DNA of 43,621 bases from Thermophilibacter provencensis (lineage in GTDB: Bacteria; Actinomycetota; Coriobacteriia; Coriobacteriales; Atopobiaceae), in NCBI RefSeq assembly GCF_030372065.1, contig NZ_JAUDEA010000015.1:1-43621 (forward strand). Reading direction: 5' to 3'. Of this stretch, positions 15,807 to 23,808 are shown piece after piece; the stretch's first letter is position 1; each line of letters begins with the position of its first letter. Position numbers and translations under genes: made by a program. The notes below the pieces were generated by a model. It was not told where the DNA came from, searched no databases, and was given only the letters and a program-made list of their open reading frames with translations.

Positions 15807-16110
15807 TCAGGCCCGCGCCTTGCACTCCGCGAGCCAGCGCCTAAACGTTGAGCGAGAGACCCCGCAGCGTTTGGCGGCCTCGGCCACCGTTATCTCATCG
15901 CGCTCAAACAAGTCCTGCACCAGGGCAAACTCGTCCGGGCGCTCGATGCGCGGTCGCCCAAAGCGGACACCGCGCGCCTGGGCAGCGGCAATGCCCTCCG
16001 CCTGCCGCTGCCGGATGTTGTCACGCTCCACCTGTGCCATGTACGAGAGCAGCTGGAGCACGATGTCCGCGATGAACTCCCCGGTGAGGCCCCCGCGGTC
16101 ATTTCTTTGC
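15807..16110 (-). pseudogene. Remnant of a serine recombinase (resolvase/invertase family), C-terminal part
   Basis: The translated minus strand carries the C-terminal third of a small serine recombinase: GLTGEFIADIVLQLLSYMAQ, then VERDNIRQRQAEGIAAAQAR, the linker GVRFGRPRIERP and a terminal helix-turn-helix (ITVAEAAKRCGVSRSTFRRW). The N-terminal catalytic domain with its serine is missing; homology stops near 16110, and the next ~150 bases up to 16258 show no recognisable gene. It is therefore non-functional as a recombinase, although the DNA-binding end could still be made if a start existed. It marks a decayed mobile or invertible element near the XRE gene. Confidence 0.8.
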
Positions 16111-16257
16111 AGCTCACCCGCCCCTTTTACCCGTGGCCTCTCCTCTCCGCCCTCAGGGGGCGACAAATTGTGAGTGATAGAGAAGCCTTCCCGGCAGGCG
16201 GGCGTTCTTGTCAGTGCGCCAGCACCAAATGAGTCAGAGGGGGTACCTTCTTCACAG

Positions 16258-16917
16258 CTATCGCGCGGTGCGCGAGCGCAGGCCGTCCACGATGACGGCA
16301 TTGGCCTCCTCGCGTGCCTCCTCGAAGAACTCCGCCGTGAGCAGCTGATACGTAGGCGTGCCGCACACGTGTTCCGCACGGTTCTTCTCCACGATCTCCG
16401 CCGCGGAGCGCACGGCCGCACGGGCGTCGCGCTCGAGGATGGAGTACGGGCCAAAGCTCGCGCACTGAGCGAGAAGCGCCTGGTCAACGTGGGGAACAAG
16501 GGAAATGTCGAGGGTGCGGCCAAAGAGCGCGAAGTCCGCCTGCTTTCCCACGCGGGCGCGCTCGCCCGGCTCCACGCCAATCTTCTTGAGGTAGGCACGG
16601 GTGTGCGCGTTGTAGACGTGATCCGCGGCCAGGTGCGCCCACGCGCCGAGCGTCATGTCGGAGACGTGCTCCTGGCGCTCGATGTAGAACTCCCAGAAGT
16701 CGTCGTGGCGCGGCAGGGGGATGTGCTCGCGCAGCGCGAGGTGCGTGAGCTTGTAGTCAATGCGAAAGGTGGTGTTGGGCACCATGTAGCCCACGTAGAT
16801 GTCCGGCACCACGTTGCCAAAGAGGAAGGCGTTGACGTCGGTGATGCCCAGCGCCTCGGCCCCCTCCTCGCGGAGCAGCCGCTCAACGTGCGCGGTATGT
16901 ATGTTCCAGCTTGGCAT
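16258..16917 (-). CDS. Conserved protein resembling zinc-dependent phospholipase C
   Basis: A 219-aa cytoplasmic-looking protein with no signal peptide. It is rich in histidine and aspartate at spaced positions (MPSWNIHTAHVERLL, FLFGNVVPDIYVGYM, DYKLTHLALREH, LGAWAHLAADHVYNAH), the pattern of the zinc-dependent phospholipase C/DUF family often annotated in Coriobacteriia. Metal binding is likely from the His/Asp pattern; enzymatic activity has not been shown for this type. ATG with GGGGAGG three bases upstream. It lies 20 bases after the zinc-ribbon/YARHG gene and probably shares its transcript. Confidence 0.7.
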   Translation of the reverse strand: MPSWNIHTAHVERLLREEGAEALGITDVNAFLFGNVVPDIYVGYMVPNTTFRIDYKLTHLALREHIPLPRHDDFWEFYIERQEHVSDMTLGAWAHLAADHVYNAHTRAYLKKIGVEPGERARVGKQADFALFGRTLDISLVPHVDQALLAQCASFGPYSILERDARAAVRSAAEIVEKNRAEHVCGTPTYQLLTAEFFEEAREEANAVIVDGLRSRTAR

Positions 16918-16937
16918 GGCCCTCCCCTCGTGCGCTG

Positions 16938-17723
16938 CTAGATGTAGGCGGAGCCGCGGGCCTGCTCGACGGAGAGGATCGTCTCGGCGTTCTTGAGCTC
17001 GGTGGCGTTGAGCAGCTGGCCGGCGCGCTGGTCAAAGGCCTCCGGCGAGATCTGCTTGGAGTACCAGGATTTCCCGTCAAAGTAGGACTGGAGGTCGTCG
17101 TTGTTGAAGCAGCGGCCGTGGCGCGCGTAGATCTCATTGCGGGCAATGTAGAGCTCCCAGTCGCTCATGCCGGAGAGCTCCTGGGCGGTGTAGACGTGGG
17201 AGTCGCTGTCCGGGAGCAGGTAGTCGCCGGAGGTGGGGGTGGTATCGACGTCGGAGTCGTCGGGCTCCTCGGCGTCGTCCTGCTCGTCGGCGGAGTCTGC
17301 GGGCCGCTCGTCCTTCTCGGCGGCATCCTCGTCGCCCGTCTTGGAGCGATCGTCGTCCTGCGCGGTGAACTCAAGCTCGGAGTCAGCCGGCTCCTGCTCG
17401 GAGGGCTCTTCCTGCTCGGAGGGCTCTTCCTGCTCGGCAGGCTCCTCCTGAGCCACGGGCTCCTCCGGCGCGGGCTGCCCAAACGGGTTGGCGCCCACCA
17501 CAAACACGCCCACGCACACCACGGCGAGAAGCGCCATGACGCCGGCAACGACCGCCAGCCCCGCGGGCCGCCGCCTCCCGGCGGCCGCCGCGGGACCGTG
17601 CTGGATGTCTCGCGCGTTTCCCATGCTCACGGCACCGGTCGTGCCGTCTCCGGAGGGTGTCCCGCACTCGGGGCAGAACTTCGTCCCCTCAGGGAGCTCG
17701 CGTCCGCAGTTTGAGCAAAACAT
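16938..17723 (-). CDS. Zinc-ribbon membrane protein with YARHG domain
   Basis: A 261-aa protein with three parts. Residues 1-21 are a zinc ribbon with two CxxC pairs (MFCSNCGREL and KFCPECGTPS). One transmembrane helix follows at ~54-77. A long acidic Glu/Pro/Gln/Asp linker contains the tandem unit EEPSEQ twice. The C-terminal extracellular domain is of the YARHG type (LYIARNEIYARHGRCFNNDD and KSWYSKQIS), thought to act at the cell surface. The acidic low-complexity linker is unlike neighbouring genes. Similar zinc-ribbon/YARHG proteins are common and uncharacterised in Gram-positive anaerobes; a role in envelope sensing or binding is inference. Confidence 0.8.
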   Translation of the reverse strand: MFCSNCGRELPEGTKFCPECGTPSGDGTTGAVSMGNARDIQHGPAAAAGRRRPAGLAVVAGVMALLAVVCVGVFVVGANPFGQPAPEEPVAQEEPAEQEEPSEQEEPSEQEPADSELEFTAQDDDRSKTGDEDAAEKDERPADSADEQDDAEEPDDSDVDTTPTSGDYLLPDSDSHVYTAQELSGMSDWELYIARNEIYARHGRCFNNDDLQSYFDGKSWYSKQISPEAFDQRAGQLLNATELKNAETILSVEQARGSAYI

Positions 17724-17741
17724 CGACCCATCACCCCTCCG

Positions 17742-17776
17742 ATGATGACAATTTACCCTGTCACCATTGTCATCAT
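17742..17776. repeat. Palindromic element at the pheT stop codon
   Basis: ATGATGACAAT and ATTGTCATCAT form an 11-bp perfect inverted repeat around TTACCCTGTCACC. The right arm runs into the TAA of pheT. The core TGACA-n-TTTACCCTGTCA is shared with the elements at 32303 and 36661-36757, so this is a member of a dispersed family that may also serve as a terminator between pheT and the YARHG gene. Confidence 0.65.
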
Positions 17777-20244
17777 TAGGCGCGAACCTCGCCGCCGGTG
17801 GACTTGCAGACCTTGGTCACGAGCTTCTCGTGCGCCTTCTCCACCTCGTCGGAGGTGAGGGTGCGGTCCGCCGCGCGGTACGTAAGCGAGAAGGCCATGG
17901 ACTTCTTGCCCTTGCCCACGCGCTCGTCGTCGCGGTAGACGTCGAAGAGGCGGACGTCGGAGAGCAGCTTGCCGCCCGCGGAGGTGATGCGCTGCATGAG
18001 GGTCTCGCAGGTCACGGACTCGTCGACCACGATGGCCAGGTCCACGGACACGCCGGGGAGCGTGGGGATGTCCTCATAGGGGCGCTGGTCCACGGCCAGG
18101 CGGAGCAGCACCTCCTGGGAGAGCTCAAAGGCCACGACCGGCACCTCGATGCCCATGGCAGCGAGCCCGCGCGGGTGGACGTTGCCGACCCAGCCCACGA
18201 CCTGGCCGCCGCCCGCCACGACCTCAGCGGCGCGGCCCGGCTGCAGCCAGGGGTACTTCTCGGCGTCCGCAACCTTGAAGCGCACCTTGCTCACGCGCAG
18301 GGCGTCCAGGAGCTCCTCGACCACGCCCTTGGCGTCGAAGAAGTCGTAGTCCTCGAAGCGCTGGTTCCAGGCGTCGTCGGCGCGCCTGCCGGCCATCACG
18401 CCGCAGACGTAGCTCGGCTCGTCCGGCAGGCTCTTGTGCTCGTGGCCAAAGAAGACGCGGCCGATCTCGTAGAGCGCCACGTTTGCCACGCCGTGGTCGA
18501 GGTTGTAGGCCACGGAGCGCAGGAGCCCCGGCAGCATGTCGCGGCGCATCTCGGACTGCTCGGCCACGAGCGGGCGGATGATCTTCACGGGCACGCCGCG
18601 GCCGGTCTCGGGGATGCCCAGGCGAGAGAGGTCGTCGGGCGCGGCAAAGCAGTACGTGGAGGTCTCCGAGAGGCCGCAGGCGCGCAGGACCTGGCCGATC
18701 TTGCGCACGCGGCGCTGCTCGGGGGTGAGGCCGCCGGCGTGGTTCCTGGCGGCGGGGATGGTGGGCTCGATGTCGCCCTCGCCCCAGAGGCGCACGACCT
18801 CCTCGATGAGGTCGACCTCACGGGTGAGGTCGGGGCGGTTGGTGGGCGCGGTCACCGCGAGCGCGTCCTCGCCGGCCCGCTCAACGGTGCAGCCCAGGCG
18901 GCGCAGGCGAGAGGCCATGAACTCCTCGGGGATGTCGGCGCCACCGATGAGGCGGGCGCGGTTCGGGCGCAGCGTGATCTGCACGGGAGCGTCATCGGCC
19001 TCGCCGGGGTAGACGTCCACGATGCCAGGGCAAACCTCGGCGCCGCAGCACTCCTCAAAGAGCGCGGCCGCAATCTGGGCCACGTTGGCGCAGTTGGAGC
19101 CGTCGACCTGGCGCTCGTAGCGGATGGAGGCCTCGCTCATGAGGTCGAGGTTGCGGGAGGTGCGGGAGGTGTGACCGGCCGAGAAGTTCGCGCTCTCCAG
19201 GAGCACGTCGGTCGTGGCCTCCGTGATCTCGGAGTCCAGGCCGCCCATGACGCCGGCAAGGGCGATCGGGGTCACGCCATCGTCAGTGATGAGGCACATG
19301 TCGGAGGTGAGGGTGCGCTCCTGGCCGTCGAGCGTCACGAGCTTCTCGCCATCCTTGGCGGCGCGCACCACGATGTGGCGGCGGCCGTCGCGCTCGGTGA
19401 GCTTGCCCAGGTCAAAGGCGTGGAGCGGCTGGCCGGTGAGGTACATCACGTAGTTGGTGACGTCCACGACGTTGTTGATCGAGCGGCCGCCGGCGGCGGC
19501 AACGCGCTGCGCGAGCCAGTCGGGCGAGGGGCCGATCTTCACGTTGCGCACCACGCGCGCGGTGTAGCGCGGGCAGAGCTCGGGGTCGTCGATCGTCACG
19601 TCAACGAGGTCGGCGGCGTTGGGCCCCTGCTCCACCTTGACGGCGGGCAGCTCGATGTGGGTGTCCTCGTCGAGCATGGCGGCAACCTCGACGGCCATGC
19701 CGGTCATGGAGAGGCAGTCGGGGCGGTTGGGTGTGATCTCGCAGTCGATCACGGTATCGGACATGCCGAGGTAGTCGGTGAAGTCCATGCCCACCGGCGC
19801 GTCCTCGGGCAGGATCATGATGCCCTCGTGGTCGTTGCCGAGGCCCAGCTCGCGGGCAGAGCAGTTCATGCCGCAGGACTCAACGCCGCGCAGCTTGCTC
19901 TTCTTGATCTTGAAGTCGCCGGGCAGCACCGCGCCGATCATGGCGGTCACGATGTGGTCGCCCTCGTTGAAGTTCTGGGCGCCGCAGACGATCTGCAGGG
20001 GAACGGGGTTGCCGTTCTCGTCCACGTTCTTGTCGCCCACGGAGACCTGGCAGAGCCACATGTGGTCGGAGTCCGGGTGCGGCTTCTTGCTCACAACCTG
20101 GGCCGTGACCACGTGCTCCAGGTTGGCGCCGACCTTCTCCACGGCCTCGACCTCGGTGCCGGTGCGGGTGAACTCGGCCACGAGCTCGGCGGGGTCGGCC
20201 GGCACGTCGACCATGCTCTTGAGCCACTCATAAGAGACGCGCAT
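17776..20244 (-). CDS. pheT: Phenylalanyl-tRNA synthetase beta subunit
   Basis: Beta chain of the alpha2-beta2 enzyme that charges tRNA-Phe. The 822-aa protein has the N-terminal tRNA-binding OB domain (~39-150: EAVEKVGANLEHVVTAQVVS), the B3/B4 editing region (~205-390: GGRSINNVVDVTNYVMYLTG), the B5 domain (~400-480), a core class II-like fold (GDIEPTIPAARNH onwards) and the C-terminal anticodon-binding FDX-ACB domain (LPGVSVDLAIVVDE to ALTYRAADRTLT-like end). ATG with AAGGAG six bases upstream. It follows pheS at ~150 bases, an unusually wide gap filled by a palindromic repeat. Co-regulated through the T-box in front of pheS. Confidence 0.98.
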   Translation of the reverse strand: MRVSYEWLKSMVDVPADPAELVAEFTRTGTEVEAVEKVGANLEHVVTAQVVSKKPHPDSDHMWLCQVSVGDKNVDENGNPVPLQIVCGAQNFNEGDHIVTAMIGAVLPGDFKIKKSKLRGVESCGMNCSARELGLGNDHEGIMILPEDAPVGMDFTDYLGMSDTVIDCEITPNRPDCLSMTGMAVEVAAMLDEDTHIELPAVKVEQGPNAADLVDVTIDDPELCPRYTARVVRNVKIGPSPDWLAQRVAAAGGRSINNVVDVTNYVMYLTGQPLHAFDLGKLTERDGRRHIVVRAAKDGEKLVTLDGQERTLTSDMCLITDDGVTPIALAGVMGGLDSEITEATTDVLLESANFSAGHTSRTSRNLDLMSEASIRYERQVDGSNCANVAQIAAALFEECCGAEVCPGIVDVYPGEADDAPVQITLRPNRARLIGGADIPEEFMASRLRRLGCTVERAGEDALAVTAPTNRPDLTREVDLIEEVVRLWGEGDIEPTIPAARNHAGGLTPEQRRVRKIGQVLRACGLSETSTYCFAAPDDLSRLGIPETGRGVPVKIIRPLVAEQSEMRRDMLPGLLRSVAYNLDHGVANVALYEIGRVFFGHEHKSLPDEPSYVCGVMAGRRADDAWNQRFEDYDFFDAKGVVEELLDALRVSKVRFKVADAEKYPWLQPGRAAEVVAGGGQVVGWVGNVHPRGLAAMGIEVPVVAFELSQEVLLRLAVDQRPYEDIPTLPGVSVDLAIVVDESVTCETLMQRITSAGGKLLSDVRLFDVYRDDERVGKGKKSMAFSLTYRAADRTLTSDEVEKAHEKLVTKVCKSTGGEVRA

Positions 20245-20290
20245 GTTCTTCTCCTTTTCGCGCGATTTAGTAAAAACTATTTCTCGTAGT

Positions 20291-20399
20291 TCTAGGGGTT
20301 TCTCTGGTGCCCCAGATGGTGGTGAAAGAGGAGCGACGCGTACTTAGGTACGCGAGCGACGAATGAGCCGCCAGATGGGGTGCCAGAGGAAGTCCTAGA
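20291..20399. repeat. ~110-bp palindromic element between pheS and pheT
   Basis: The outer 32-base arms (20291-20322 and 20368-20399, each ending in TCTAGG/CCTAGA) are imperfect inverted copies with about 26 matches. The centre (20337-20354) is a perfect 7-bp stem CGCGTAC/GTACGCG with a TTAG tetraloop. The element runs through the stop codon of pheS (20395-20397). Size, symmetry and position suggest a non-autonomous MITE/REP-like insertion that the pheST mRNA must read through. No T run, so it is not a simple terminator. Confidence 0.7.
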
Positions 20400-21474
20400 A
20401 CTGCGAGAGGAAGCGCATGTCGCCGGTCATGAGCATGCGCAGGTCGGGCAGGTCGTAGCGCAGGCAGGCGATGCGCTCGACGCCCATGCCAAAGGCAAAG
20501 CCGGTGTACTTCTCGGAGTCGATGCCGCAGTACTCGAGGACGTTGGGGTCAACCATGCCGGCGCCCAGGATCTCGAGCCAGCCGGTGCCCTTGCAGAAGC
20601 GGCAGCCCTTGCCGCCGCAGACGCCGCAGGAGACGTCGACCTCGCAGGAGGGCTCGGTGAAGGGGAAGAAGTGCGGGCGGTAGCGCGTGGCGCGGTCCTC
20701 GCCAAAGACCTGGCGCAGGAAGTAGTCCATGGTGCCCTTGAAGTCGCCGAAGGTGATGCCCTCGTCCACGACGAGGCCCTCGATCTGGGTGAACTGCGGC
20801 AGGTGGTTGGCGTCGGCCGTGTCCGGGCGGAACACGGTGCCGGGGCAGATCATGTAGATGGGCGGCTTCTGGCGCTCCATCACGTGCACCTGGACGCCGG
20901 AGGTCTGGGTGCGCAGGAGCACGTCGGACTCGCCCTGGACGTTGGTCTCCTCGGCGTGGAGCATGGTGCCGGGCGCGTTGTCCACCACGTAGAAGGTGTC
21001 CTTGGCCGAGCGGCTGGGGTGGTCCTCAGGGGCGTTGAGCGCGGTGAAGTTGTACCAGGTGCTCTCCACGTAGGGGCCGTCCTCGACGGTGTAGCCCAGG
21101 CCGCAGAAGATGTCCTCGACCTCCTCGCGAATCTGGCTGATGAGGTGCTGGGTGCCGTGGGAGAGGCGACGTCCCGGCAGCGTGACGTCGCAGGCGTCGG
21201 CGGCCATCTTGCGCTCCATGAGCTCGCGCCCGAGCTCCTCGCGGCGCGCCTTGATAGCGGCGTCGACGTTGCCGCGCACGGTGTTGGCGAGCTGGCCCAT
21301 CACGGGGCGCTCCTCCGGCGCGAGCTTGCCCATCGAGCGCATGATCTGCGTGAGCGAGCCCTTCTTGCCCAGCACGCTCACGCGCAGGGCCTCCAGGGCC
21401 TCCATGCTCTCCGCGGCGGCCAGGCCCTCGGTCACCTGTGCCTCAATGGCCTTGAGGTCATCGGACATTGCCAT
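20395..21474 (-). CDS. pheS: Phenylalanyl-tRNA synthetase alpha subunit
   Basis: Catalytic alpha chain (359 aa) of tRNA-Phe synthetase. An N-terminal coiled-coil of ~90 residues contacts tRNA; the class II catalytic core follows with motif 1 near GLGYTVEDGPYVES, motif 2 around RTQTSGVQVHVME and GTVFRPDTADANHLPQFTQIEG, and motif 3 FGMGVERIACLRY at the C-terminus. A Cys-rich stretch CGVCGGKGCRFCKG (~275-290) is present as in many Gram-positive PheS proteins and may bind zinc. The ATG at 21474 is chosen; another lies two codons on. Its stop codon lies inside a palindromic element. Expression is governed by the T-box leader immediately upstream. Confidence 0.98.
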   Translation of the reverse strand: MAMSDDLKAIEAQVTEGLAAAESMEALEALRVSVLGKKGSLTQIMRSMGKLAPEERPVMGQLANTVRGNVDAAIKARREELGRELMERKMAADACDVTLPGRRLSHGTQHLISQIREEVEDIFCGLGYTVEDGPYVESTWYNFTALNAPEDHPSRSAKDTFYVVDNAPGTMLHAEETNVQGESDVLLRTQTSGVQVHVMERQKPPIYMICPGTVFRPDTADANHLPQFTQIEGLVVDEGITFGDFKGTMDYFLRQVFGEDRATRYRPHFFPFTEPSCEVDVSCGVCGGKGCRFCKGTGWLEILGAGMVDPNVLEYCGIDSEKYTGFAFGMGVERIACLRYDLPDLRMLMTGDMRFLSQF

Positions 21475-21496
21475 AGCTTCTCGTCCCTTCTCTACT

Positions 21497-21541
21497 AAAA
21501 AACCGCCCTCACGGCAGCCGTGCTGCTGCCCAAGGACGGAA
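21497..21541 (-). terminator. pheS: T-box terminator upstream of pheS
   Basis: On the minus strand, CCGTCCTTGGGCAGC and GCTGCCGTGAGGGCGG form a GC-rich hairpin followed by six T residues (A run at 21497-21502 on the plus strand), a classic intrinsic terminator 23 bases before the pheS start. Its 5' arm overlaps the antiterminator that contains the T-box sequence, as expected for this switch. Confidence 0.88.
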
Positions 21542-21790
21542 TGATCCGCGGTACCACCTCGGTTGGCGCGCGGGTTGTCTCTCCCGGGCGCCCTCTCGTT
21601 TGCGCCCCGTGCCGTGGGGCCTACGGCTTCCCTACTGATGATGAAAAATGACGGTCACCTTTCATCAGGTTCAGGTTGCAGCTGGTGGAGTGAACTCTGG
21701 GCCTCTGCCTTGGAGGGGGCTCTCAGCCGGTGACCCCCATCTCTTGTCCGCTGGCAACGTGACGCCCAAACCTCTCCGTCATCGCCTAGC
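21503..21790 (-). promoter_or_regulatory. pheS: T-box riboswitch (tRNA-Phe sensing) of the pheST operon
   Basis: The ~290-base gap between pheS and the lipase gene is filled by a T-box leader. The conserved T-box sequence GGTGGTACCGCGGAT is visible on the minus strand at 21544-21558, just before the terminator. Upstream lie stem-I-like features, including GGCTGAGAGCCCCC near 21716-21729 and a candidate Phe specifier TTC at 21692-21694 within GAGTTCACTCC. Uncharged tRNA-Phe would pair with the specifier and the T-box bulge, block the terminator and raise synthetase expression. The T-box motif and terminator are seen directly; the specifier position is my best reading. Confidence 0.9.
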
Positions 21791-21810
21791 GTGACATGGT
21801 AGCACAGATC

Positions 21811-23103
21811 TCAGCGCAGGACGTCGAGCCAGGCGATGTAGGTGTTGGGATAGTGGCTCGCGAGCAGCCTGCCCGCGTCCACGCCCGAGCTCACGGCCGC
21901 CCCCGCAAGCTCCACGAGCCCCGCCGGGCAGACAAGCTCGTCAAAGCTCGAGAAGCGCGACCCGATGGTGCCCGCAAAGCTGCGCACCGTCTTCAGGTCC
22001 CCCGGGTCTGCCGGGCAGTCCGTCCCCATCGTCGCGGCGTAGGAGGCGCGCATCGCGGCGAGAAGGTCCTCAAAGCCCTCGTCCTTCTCGGCGGGAAGCC
22101 ACACGTCACGGCCGTAGCGCTCGTAGCCCCAGCACGCCAGCGGCAGCTGCGGCACCAGGTCGGAGGGGTTGAGGATGTTGAAGACGTTGTCGTAGGCGGC
22201 GCCGCGCGCGCCGGCGGCGGAGGTGCAGTTGGGCGTCGCAAAGGTGTAGGCGCGCACGTCCTCGGCCGTGGCGATCGTGTGGCTGTCATCGTCGGCGTAG
22301 CTGGCGAGCAGGTTTGCCACGGCGCCGCCGCGGCTGTGCCCGCAGAAGAGGTAGGAGCGCTCCACGCCCGGGTCCAGCTCGGCCGCGCGCGCCTCGAGGT
22401 CCGCCACGATCTCGTTGGCGGCGAGCGTAAATCCGAGGTGGTCGTCATCGTCGATGGCGCCCGAGACGTCCGAGCTCCCCTCGATGCGAATGTTGGAGAG
22501 CCACTCTGAGCCGTACGACCCGCGCACCACCACGACGGTGAGGAGCTTCTCGGCCCCCGTCTCGCGCGAGACGACGCGCTTGGTTGCCAGCGTGTAGGCC
22601 ACCACGTCCGTGCCGTCTATGACGCCGAGCACCTCGTCGAGCACCTCGCTGCGATAGCGGTACGACGCCGTGCACACGTCGTCAAAGCCAAGCTGGGCAA
22701 AGGCGTGCTCGGCATAGGCGGGCGAGGTGGACCCCTGCTGGTAGTAGGCGCTCTCGGCATTGGCCACGGCGGAGAGAACCGCGCAGGTGTGGGCGAGTTC
22801 GGCGTTGTAGGAGGTGGCGTCCTGGAAGAACCACTCGTCGTCCCAGGAGACGTTGGACGAGACCTGGTGGCCCTCGGCCGAGAAGAGCGCACCGTACTCA
22901 AGCGTCGTCTCAAAGGGTCCCGTGCGGCGCTCGGCCTCGAGGCGCGGCGCGCTCACGGCGTTGACGCCCGTGACGCGCTCGATCCTGCGTGCGTGCAGGA
23001 CCGCGGCGCCGGCGAGCGTGGCGCTGTCCGCAAGGGCAACGGCCACGAGCAGCGCGAGAAGCACGCCGCGGCGGCGCCTCCGAGCCCTTCTCCGTATGAG
23101 CAT
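21811..23103 (-). CDS. Exported or membrane-anchored class 3 lipase-like hydrolase
   Basis: A 430-aa alpha/beta-hydrolase. The N-terminus is strongly basic (MLIRRRARRRRRG) followed by a hydrophobic segment (~14-36), so it is exported or anchored by a signal helix. The lipase class 3 nucleophile elbow YLFCGHSRGGAVANLLASYA has Ser ~257; a conserved Asp (LNPSDLVPQLP, ~310) and a late His (ASHYPNTYIAW) can complete the triad. The ATG at 23103 is chosen for its GGGGAGG site five bases upstream; the longer frame has no such site. It stands alone between the pheST leader and an orphan IIB gene. The substrate is probably an ester or lipid outside the cell, inferred from family only. Confidence 0.82.
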   Translation of the reverse strand: MLIRRRARRRRRGVLLALLVAVALADSATLAGAAVLHARRIERVTGVNAVSAPRLEAERRTGPFETTLEYGALFSAEGHQVSSNVSWDDEWFFQDATSYNAELAHTCAVLSAVANAESAYYQQGSTSPAYAEHAFAQLGFDDVCTASYRYRSEVLDEVLGVIDGTDVVAYTLATKRVVSRETGAEKLLTVVVVRGSYGSEWLSNIRIEGSSDVSGAIDDDDHLGFTLAANEIVADLEARAAELDPGVERSYLFCGHSRGGAVANLLASYADDDSHTIATAEDVRAYTFATPNCTSAAGARGAAYDNVFNILNPSDLVPQLPLACWGYERYGRDVWLPAEKDEGFEDLLAAMRASYAATMGTDCPADPGDLKTVRSFAGTIGSRFSSFDELVCPAGLVELAGAAVSSGVDAGRLLASHYPNTYIAWLDVLR

Positions 23104-23219
23104 CGCCACCTCCCCGTTCTTCTCGCTGGGCGTTTGTTCAATGATACCCGGTGGTGCCGCGCGGAACGGGGCCACCGGCCAACGTGACAAAACCGTTAGG
23201 AAGCGCGAGGTTGCGGCGG

Positions 23220-23702
23220 CTATGCGAGGAGCTTCTCGGCGTCCTCGGCATCCGCCCCCGGAACGCGGCGAACCTCAAGCTCAACGCCCGCGGCGCGCAG
23301 CTCGCGGAAGGCCGCCACATCCTCCTCCCCCACCGCCACGGAGGGGGTGACCTGGCGCTTGTCGCCGGTCATGTGCATGTTGCCCACGTTGACCCGCGAA
23401 ACCGGAACGCCCGCGCGCACGAGGGCGAGGGCGTCGGCGGGCGTCTCCACCACAATGAAGATCCGCTGGCGCTCGGTTGCGGCCGCCACGGCAGCCGCGG
23501 TGTCCGCGATGGTGAGAAAGCGCGTGCGCGCCCCGCGCGGGGCGGCCATCTTCATGAGGCTCTGCCGCATGGCGTTTGCGGCAACCTCGTCGTTGGCAAC
23601 GATGACGAGGTTTGCGCCAAGCTCGGCGTTCCACTGCGTGGCAACCTGCCCGTGTATGAGGCGGTTGTCAATCCTCACAAGAAGAACGTTGGGCTCTGCC
23701 AT
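23220..23702 (-). CDS. Orphan PTS mannose/sorbose-family IIB protein
   Basis: A 160-aa IIB phosphocarrier of the mannose family with the signature LLVRIDNRLIHGQVATQWN; the active His is at about residue 17. The block RQRIFIVVETPADALALVRAG matches the family. The start ATG at 23702 precedes the conserved N-terminus; GAAAGG lies eight bases upstream. There are no IIC, IID or IIA genes beside it. It faces a PfkB-type sugar-phosphate kinase gene across a ~106-base divergent promoter region. It might complement a PTS encoded elsewhere, such as the GH35-linked system, or act in regulation by phosphorylation (inference). Confidence 0.9.
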   Translation of the reverse strand: MAEPNVLLVRIDNRLIHGQVATQWNAELGANLVIVANDEVAANAMRQSLMKMAAPRGARTRFLTIADTAAAVAAATERQRIFIVVETPADALALVRAGVPVSRVNVGNMHMTGDKRQVTPSVAVGEEDVAAFRELRAAGVELEVRRVPGADAEDAEKLLA

Positions 23703-23808
23703 TAACGGGGCCTTTCTCCCGGGAAGCGGCGCGCGCCGGATGCGCAAAGACGCCGACGGTATTATTGTATGGCTTATAGTTTCCGCCTGCCCCGGCAAAG
23801 GAGAGGTC

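Noticed and set aside
16258..16917. Firm call of this gene as a phospholipase C
   Set aside because: Only the spacing of His/Asp residues suggests it; there is no signal peptide and the diagnostic full set of zinc ligands could not be confirmed by eye.
17767..20289. 840-codon plus-strand open frame opposite pheT
   Set aside because: Antisense shadow produced by strong third-position GC bias; the translation is low-complexity Val/Ala/His-rich and the minus strand encodes an unmistakable PheT.
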